Notes under the pieces: model-generated
Database searches by the model: none
What the model was told of the DNA's origin: nothing
The model's input: only the letters and a program-made list of their open reading frames with translations
Translations under genes and position numbers: made by a program
NCBI RefSeq assembly: GCF_003390865.1
Contig: NZ_QMEJ01000001.1
Location: forward strand, 868,001-932,000
From: Tropicimonas sp. IMCC34011
Lineage (GTDB): Bacteria > Pseudomonadota > Alphaproteobacteria > Rhodobacterales > Rhodobacteraceae
Length of the DNA stretch: 64,000 nt
Reading direction: 5' to 3'
Part shown: piece after piece, positions 59,136 through 64,000 of the stretch
Layout: each line of letters opens with the position of its first letter
Numbering within the stretch: position 1 is the stretch's first letter

Positions 59136-59333
59136 ATGTCTGAGAAGAAGAGATCCGCCGCGGACCTGGACACGAACCTTCGGCGGGTTTTCCAGCAGAA
59201 GGTGGACGAGGACCTCCCCGATCGGTTCACCGCCCTGCTCCAATCCCTGAGGGCACAGGACGAGGCCGCGGCGTCCGGCTCCTCCACTGACGGCGGACAG
59301 GGAGCCCCCTCGAGCGAGGACGGGTCCGAGTGA
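59136..59333 (+). CDS. nepR: Anti-sigma factor NepR
   Basis: 65-residue protein that binds and inhibits EcfG until PhyR~P titrates it. The conserved helix regions are LDTNLRRVFQQKVDEDLPDRF and LLQSLR, followed by a Ser/Gly/Glu-rich tail. The ATG at 59136 is the conserved start. Its stop overlaps the ecfG GTG by four bases (GTGA), the usual coupling that keeps the two in balance. Confidence 0.94.
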   Translation: MSEKKRSAADLDTNLRRVFQQKVDEDLPDRFTALLQSLRAQDEAAASGSSTDGGQGAPSSEDGSE

Positions 59334-59902
59334 CAAAAGCATCCGGAACGCCAGCGGCCGACCCGCGCGAAGAGATCGTTGAGCACCTGCCAGCGCTCCG
59401 TGCCTTCGCGTTCTCCCTGACGCGCAACTCCGCGGCTGCGGACGATCTCGTGCAAGACACCGTGGTCAAGGGCTGGTCGAACATCGACAAGTTCGAGGTC
59501 GGCACGAACATGCGGGCGTGGCTGTTCACGATCCTGCGCAACACGTTTTATTCGAACCGTCGGAAGATGCGGCGCGAGGTTGCCGATTCGGAGGGCACCT
59601 TCGCGGAGGGCCTCGCCGAGAAGCCCGCCCATGACGGCCGCCTCCAGATGGCGGATTTCCAGCGCGTCTTCGCCAAGCTGCCGGACGAACAGCGCGAGGC
59701 GCTGATCCTCGTCGGCGCCTCGGGGTTCTCCTACGAGGAGGCCGCCGAGATGTGCGGCGTCGCCATCGGCACGATCAAGAGCCGCACCAATCGCGGCCGC
59801 GCCCGCCTCGCCGAGCTTCTCGGTCTCGGTTCGGACGAGATCGGAATGACCGATAGCGCCACGATGGCGGTCCTGTCCCGATCCTCGTCGAAGCCGCTCT
59901 GA
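59330..59902 (+). CDS. ecfG: General stress sigma factor EcfG
   Basis: 190-residue ECF sigma factor (group 15) of the alphaproteobacterial general stress response. The sigma-2 region has LRAFAFSLTRNSAAADDLVQDTV and WLFTILRNTFYSNRRK; sigma-4 has FAKLPDEQREALILVGASGFSYEEAAEMCGVAIGTIKSR. The GTG at 59330 is coupled to nepR and its stop overlaps the kinase ATG (TGATG). Confidence 0.97.
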   Translation: MTKASGTPAADPREEIVEHLPALRAFAFSLTRNSAAADDLVQDTVVKGWSNIDKFEVGTNMRAWLFTILRNTFYSNRRKMRREVADSEGTFAEGLAEKPAHDGRLQMADFQRVFAKLPDEQREALILVGASGFSYEEAAEMCGVAIGTIKSRTNRGRARLAELLGLGSDEIGMTDSATMAVLSRSSSKPL

Positions 59903-61632
59903 TGCCCAGACCGAGCCTTCCGTCACGCCTCTTCAGCGGCCTCGGCACACGTCTGGTGATGCTGCTGTCGATCGCGCTGCTGCCGCTCGGCCTGATCGCC
60001 GTATGGCAGACGCGCGAAGTGACGCGCTCTATCCGGGAGGTCGCCGAAGTCTCCGTTCTGGCGCTGACCGAACAGGCTGCCCTCGGGGAGCGACGCCTGC
60101 TCTACACCGCCATCGGCGCGGCCAGCGCGCTTGGCTCCGTCCTGCCGGAGATGTCGGACGATGCGGAGAGGTGCGAAAGCTATCTCGGCAACTTTGTCGA
60201 GCAGTCGCAGCTCTACACCTATGTCGGCTTCCTGCCGCTCGACGGCCAGGTCACATGTTCCTCCCTCGGGGAAGCCCGCGACGTCACCGAGTCTCCTCTC
60301 TACATCGCCCAGAGCGAAGATCCCCGCCTGCGGATCGCTCCCCTCCGCAACGCCATCATCAGCCGGGAGGACGTCGTGACCGTCAGCGTCCCGGTGCGCC
60401 GGGGTGACGAGCTGATCGGGTTCATCAACGTCTCGATCCCCGACCGGGCACTTCCAGAATCCGACGACGGCACGCTGACGGAGGTGCCGCTCAGCATGAT
60501 CCTGTTCAATCAGGACGGCCAGGTGATCGCGGCGCGCGGTGACGTGGCCACCGCCGAGCAGCGTCTGCCGGCGAACTTTGCGCTGACCGATTTCGTGGGC
60601 CTCGGGCCCCTCGTGTTCTCGGGCGAGGACGGGCTCGGGCAGCAGCGCAGCTTTGCCATCACCCCGGTCGTTCCCGACGTCGCCTTCGCCATCGGGGCAT
60701 GGAGCCCGTCGCAGTTCCAGCTCGAACGCCCCGCCCTCGCCTTCCCGCCGTGGCTCTTCCCGATCATGATGTGGATCGCCAGCCTCGTCGTCGCCTTCTT
60801 CGCCGTCCACCGCCTCGTGATCCGGCATGTCCGGTCCCTCGGCCAGCAGATGCGTCAGTTCGCCCGCAACCGCCGGCTCGTCCCCGGCGCAGGCGAATCG
60901 GAGATGGCGCTGGAGCTGTCCGAGATGGAGGACGATTTCCTGCAGATGGCCGACGCGCTGATACAGGACGAGGCCGCCCTCGAGAATGCTGTCCACGAGA
61001 AGAACATTCTCCTCAAGGAGGTGCACCATCGGGTCAAGAACAACCTCCAGCTCATCTCCTCGATCATGAACATGCAGATCCGGAGGGCCCGGTCCCGCGA
61101 GACCAAGGCCATCCTGAAGCGTCTGCAGGAGCGGATCCTCGGCCTCGCGACCATCCATCGCAATCTGTACGAGACGCAGGACCTCGGGCGCACGGATGCC
61201 GGACGGCTCGTCAAGTCCATCGTCGAGCAGCTGACGTCGTCGGACGAAAAGCGCCGCCCGCTGGAGCTGGAGGTGGAGCATATCGAGATGTTCCCCGATC
61301 AGGCCGTTCCCCTCTCCCTTCTGGTCGCCGAGGCAACCACGAACGCGACCAAGTACATGGGGACGCACGGCGAAGGCGGCACGCATCCCGTCTTCGAGGT
61401 CCGCCTCAACCGGCTGGAGGGCAACTCCGCCCGCCTTGTGGTGCGCAACTCCATGGCCGCCCGAACGGAGGCCGATTACGGGGACGAAGGCGTGGGGCTC
61501 GGCAGCCAGCTGATGCAGGCCTTCGCCAGCCAACTCGGCGCGGATATCGACATCGACATCTCGAATGGACTTTACACCGTGACAGCCGAATTCGACGTGG
61601 TCCACTTCAAGCCCGATACGCAGGATTACTGA
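59902..61632 (+). CDS. HWE/HisKA_2 sensor histidine kinase (PhyK-like)
   Basis: 576-residue membrane kinase likely to phosphorylate PhyR. A transmembrane helix lies at about 17-35, followed by an extracytoplasmic sensor of about 240 residues (cache-like), a second helix (282-303) and a HAMP-like linker. The HisKA_2 H-box is LLKEVHHRVKNNLQLISS, with the phospho-accepting His at 375/376. The HATPase part has LLVAEATTNATKYM and DEGVGLGSQLMQAF. It is coupled to ecfG and followed one base after its stop by the PLD gene. The sensed signal is unknown. Confidence 0.93.
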   Translation: MPRPSLPSRLFSGLGTRLVMLLSIALLPLGLIAVWQTREVTRSIREVAEVSVLALTEQAALGERRLLYTAIGAASALGSVLPEMSDDAERCESYLGNFVEQSQLYTYVGFLPLDGQVTCSSLGEARDVTESPLYIAQSEDPRLRIAPLRNAIISREDVVTVSVPVRRGDELIGFINVSIPDRALPESDDGTLTEVPLSMILFNQDGQVIAARGDVATAEQRLPANFALTDFVGLGPLVFSGEDGLGQQRSFAITPVVPDVAFAIGAWSPSQFQLERPALAFPPWLFPIMMWIASLVVAFFAVHRLVIRHVRSLGQQMRQFARNRRLVPGAGESEMALELSEMEDDFLQMADALIQDEAALENAVHEKNILLKEVHHRVKNNLQLISSIMNMQIRRARSRETKAILKRLQERILGLATIHRNLYETQDLGRTDAGRLVKSIVEQLTSSDEKRRPLELEVEHIEMFPDQAVPLSLLVAEATTNATKYMGTHGEGGTHPVFEVRLNRLEGNSARLVVRNSMAARTEADYGDEGVGLGSQLMQAFASQLGADIDIDISNGLYTVTAEFDVVHFKPDTQDY

Positions 61633-61633
61633 C

Positions 61634-63220
61634 GTGACGGAAACCGCGCTCCACACGCGCGCCACCGCCAGCGAGGGCGCGCCCGGCGATCCCCGGCGTC
61701 CGTTCGATCTGCTGATCACCGCTGAGGAAGCGTATCCCGTCCTCGAGAGGTGCTTTCTCGAGGCGAAGGAGGAGATCCGCGCCGGCTTCCGCATCTTCGA
61801 CACGACGACGTTCCTGCGGGCGCCCGAATGCATCCAGATCGGCGAGACGTGGCGGGACCTGATCGTCCATACCCTCAATCGCGGCGTCCGGATCACGTTC
61901 GTGATCAGCGATTTCGACTGCGTCGCGCGGCCGAACCTGCACCGCCTGACATGGCGTTCGATACGGCATCTCCACGAGATCGGCGCCCGCTCCGACCGGC
62001 CGGACCTGCTGACCGCCACCGCTGCGCTTCATGCCGCGCAGGTCGGCCTTCTCCCCCGCACGATCTTCGCACCGAAAGTACTCGGCGCGTTGAAGGAAAT
62101 CTGCCGCGAGCTCAACGAGATGGAACCCGAGGACCGGGAACGCCGGCTGACCGACATGCCCGGCATCCGCGCCCGGACGACGCTGGACAGGACAGGCAAC
62201 CTGAGGCCGAAGGCCTGGCCGCCCTCGATCACGCCGGCCACGCATCACCAGAAGATCGCCGCCTTCGATCGCAAGGTCGCCTATATCGGCGGGCTCGACC
62301 TGAACGAACGCCGCTACGACACGCTGAGCCACAACCGCGCCGCCGAGGCGACCTGGCACGACGTGCAAGTCCGCATCGAGGGCCCCGTCGCGGAGGAGGT
62401 CCACGACCATATCGGCCGCTTCCAGGCGGAGACGGCCGGGGCGCGACCGAAGGCCACGAAGCATCTTCTGCGCACGCTGTCGGCCAAGCGCCGCGTGGAA
62501 TGGCCGCGCCTGTCGCCGCGAACCCGGTGCAAGGAAATCGCAGACCGGCATTTCGACGAGATCGACGCCAGCCACGACCTGATTTACCTCGAAAGCCAGT
62601 TCTTCCGGGATCGTCGCCTTGCCTATGCGCTCGCCAAGGCGGGAACGGACCGGCCGGATCTGTCCCTCGTGATGACGCTGCCCGCCGCCCCTGAGGATGT
62701 TGCCTTCGAAGGCGCGAACGATCTCGATGCGCGGTTCGGTGAAGCTCTTCAGGCCGATTGCGTCGAAATCCTTCAGGATGCCTTCGGGGACCGCGTCTTC
62801 TTCGGCTGCCCGGCGCAGCTCCGGAGCGATGAACATGGCGGGCGGGACACGATCTTCGGCGCGCCCCTGATCTACATCCACGCGAAGGTCTCCATCTTCG
62901 ACGACCGCACCGCCATCGTCTCCTCCGCGAACCTGAACGGCCGCTCGATGCGGTGGGACACGGAGGCCGGCGTCGCGCTCGAGGGGAACGATGCGGCGAA
63001 CGCGGTCAAGGCGCGCTGCATGGGCCACTGGCTTCCGCCCGGAGACGACCACACGCCCTATCTCTCCGGCATGGACGCCCCGAAGCGCTGGCGGGAGCTG
63101 GCCGAGGCGAACCGTGCCGCGAAGCCGGAAGACCGGCGCTCGTTCATCCTGCCCTACACCCGCACCCCCGCTCGCGAATTCGGCCGCCACCTGCCGGGCG
63201 TTCCCGATGAGATGGTCTGA
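61634..63220 (+). CDS. Phospholipase D family protein
   Basis: 528-residue protein with two HKD motifs: H205-Q-K-I-A-A-F-D212 followed by YIGG, and H416-A-K-V-S-I-F-D423 followed by SSANLNGRS. This is the double-domain PLD layout (phospholipase D or cardiolipin-synthase-like transfer), without membrane helices or a signal peptide. The GTG start is one base after the kinase stop, so it is translated as part of the stress operon. It could remodel phospholipids under stress; the substrate is unknown. Confidence 0.9.
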   Translation: MTETALHTRATASEGAPGDPRRPFDLLITAEEAYPVLERCFLEAKEEIRAGFRIFDTTTFLRAPECIQIGETWRDLIVHTLNRGVRITFVISDFDCVARPNLHRLTWRSIRHLHEIGARSDRPDLLTATAALHAAQVGLLPRTIFAPKVLGALKEICRELNEMEPEDRERRLTDMPGIRARTTLDRTGNLRPKAWPPSITPATHHQKIAAFDRKVAYIGGLDLNERRYDTLSHNRAAEATWHDVQVRIEGPVAEEVHDHIGRFQAETAGARPKATKHLLRTLSAKRRVEWPRLSPRTRCKEIADRHFDEIDASHDLIYLESQFFRDRRLAYALAKAGTDRPDLSLVMTLPAAPEDVAFEGANDLDARFGEALQADCVEILQDAFGDRVFFGCPAQLRSDEHGGRDTIFGAPLIYIHAKVSIFDDRTAIVSSANLNGRSMRWDTEAGVALEGNDAANAVKARCMGHWLPPGDDHTPYLSGMDAPKRWRELAEANRAAKPEDRRSFILPYTRTPAREFGRHLPGVPDEMV

Positions 63221-63287
63221 GGCGCGGGCGGCCGGCGGGTGTCAGCCGATCCACCTGACCATTCTTCGCTTCAGTCGGGTCATCTCT

Positions 63288-63313
63288 GGAACGCCGGCCG
63301 GCCGGGCCGCGTT
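63288..63313 (+). promoter_or_regulatory. EcfG promoter of csbD
   Basis: GGAAC (63288-63292), 17 bases, then CGTT (63310-63313), an exact match to the EcfG consensus GGAAC-N16/17-CGTT, 33 bases upstream of the csbD start. Confidence 0.85.
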
Positions 63314-63345
63314 TTACGTGCATAACTCTGATCTAGGAGGTCATC

Positions 63346-63549
63346 ATGAACTGGGATCAAGTCAAAGGTAACTGGAAACAGGCCAAGGGCGCCGTACGCC
63401 AGCAGTGGGGCGATCTCACCGACGATGAAGTCGAGCAGGCCGCCGGCGACCGCGAGCGGATGGAGGGTCTCCTCCAGGAGCGGTACGGCAAGTCCAAGGA
63501 AGAAGCGAAGGCGGAACTCGATCGCTTCGCGGCTGACTACAACCATTAA
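63346..63549 (+). CDS. CsbD family stress protein
   Basis: 67-residue CsbD-like protein: it begins NWDQVKGNWKQAKGAVRQQWG, then LTDDEVEQAAGDRERMEGLLQERYG. CsbD was named as a sigma-B-dependent general stress protein of Bacillus and has no known biochemical role. AGGAGG precedes the ATG. The EcfG promoter upstream puts it in the general stress regulon. A terminator follows. Confidence 0.95.
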   Translation: MNWDQVKGNWKQAKGAVRQQWGDLTDDEVEQAAGDRERMEGLLQERYGKSKEEAKAELDRFAADYNH

Positions 63550-63563
63550 CATCAGATGATGCG

Positions 63564-63595
63564 CGCGGGGGCCGGTTCGGCCCCCGCGTGGTTTT
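63564..63595 (+). terminator. Terminator of csbD
   Basis: CGCGGGGGCC / GGCCCCCGCG, a 10-bp stem with a five-base loop, is followed by TGGTTTT. Confidence 0.88.
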
Positions 63596-63616
63596 AACGA
63601 GGATGTGCAGGTCGGC

Positions 63617-64000
63617 ATGGCATCGAAACGGATGGGCGATCCTGATCCGCAGACCCGTTTCCTGCCGCTTCCCTATCCATTGACGGACCGGGGCACGGAG
63701 CGAAAGGTCGGTGTAGAGATCGAGCTGAGCGGGCTGAACGAGGTCCGTGTCGCCCGGATCCTGCGCGATATCTGCGGAGGCACCATCGACCGCACGGGTG
63801 CCTACGAACTCCGCCTGAGGGACAGTACCCTCGGCACGATCAAGGTCTACCTCGACACCGCCTACCGCGACCGCGTGACCTCCGAACTTGCAGATGTGGG
63901 CATGTCCATGGCGCGCGCCGTGGTTCCGGTCGAACTGGTCTTCCCGCCCCTCCCGGCCTCGTCCCTCGCGCCTCTCGATGACATCCGGGACGTCCTTCGC
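63617..64000 (+). CDS. Amidoligase-family protein, 3' end outside the window
   Basis: The frame from ATG 63617 is open to the window edge (128 codons). After a short N-terminal tail it reads RKVGVEIELSGLNEVRVARIL, then GAYELRLRDSTLGTIKVYLD, which matches the start of the amidoligase_2 family, distant relatives of glutamine synthetase. The conserved G-x-E-x-E metal-site start is visible. These enzymes are predicted to form amide bonds in small-molecule or peptide modification. It follows csbD, but the csbD terminator separates them. The ribosome-binding site is weak. Confidence 0.7.
   Translation, partial: MASKRMGDPDPQTRFLPLPYPLTDRGTERKVGVEIELSGLNEVRVARILRDICGGTIDRTGAYELRLRDSTLGTIKVYLDTAYRDRVTSELADVGMSMARAVVPVELVFPPLPASSLAPLDDIRDVLR

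Overview
The window is chromosomal DNA from a high-GC alphaproteobacterium, most likely a member of the Rhodobacterales (Rhodobacteraceae/Roseobacteraceae). The evidence is an F1-only ATP synthase operon (atpHAGDC) separate from F0, a PhyR-NepR-EcfG general stress module, a TAXI-type TRAP transporter, homospermidine synthase, DUF2125 and Hint-domain proteins, many GTG starts and heavy GTGA/TGATG coupling. It is dense core genome. I see no rRNA, tRNA, CRISPR array, insertion sequence or prophage.

Left part (1-24 kb): the 3' portion of groEL with its terminator; a GNAT acetyltransferase; the coupled run HAD hydrolase - ribF - YcgN-type cysteine-cluster protein - threonine aldolase; an alpha/beta hydrolase and a DsbA-fold isomerase; prs; a DUF1275 membrane protein converging on an H-type lectin-domain protein; a secreted PRC-barrel protein with an acidic 12-residue repeat; the atpHAGDC operon; a methyltransferase divergent from gloB; clpA without an adjacent clpS; and a TAXI/TRAP importer.

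Middle part (24-45 kb): a MotA/ExbB-like channel protein paired with a MotB/OmpA-like protein that has a roughly 490-residue periplasmic coiled coil, next to a ChaC-like gene; DUF2125; an extensin-domain protein coupled to tyrA, then hisC and homospermidine synthase; a tail-anchored small protein converging on rpsD; a Hint protein; a YedK/HMCES-type protein divergent from a secreted protein with two copies of a four-cysteine domain; a lower-GC nucleotidyltransferase gene; a UshA-type nucleotidase; DUF952-pyrD; an esterase; and an overlapping thioesterase-thioesterase-MATE operon.

Right part (45-64 kb): two MerR regulators beside a fatty-acid beta-oxidation cluster (acyl-CoA dehydrogenase, small protein, GST, thiolase, FadB-type enzyme); a membrane-anchored nuclease divergent from a degenerate M48-like protein; rpmB followed by pseudouridine catabolism genes (psuK, psuG); meaB; and the general stress locus. 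There, phyR diverges from nepR-ecfG-histidine kinase-PLD protein, followed by csbD under a clear EcfG promoter and an amidoligase-family gene cut by the window edge. An inverted repeat between phyR and nepR places EcfG -35 elements on both strands, pointing at each other.

The strongest leads for new biology are the stand-alone ion-channel/coiled-coil motor-like pair (24.3-27.6 kb), the stress locus with its PLD, CsbD and amidoligase neighbours, the degenerate peptidase, and the duplicated four-cysteine secreted protein. All functional calls come from reading the sequence by eye; no database search was run.
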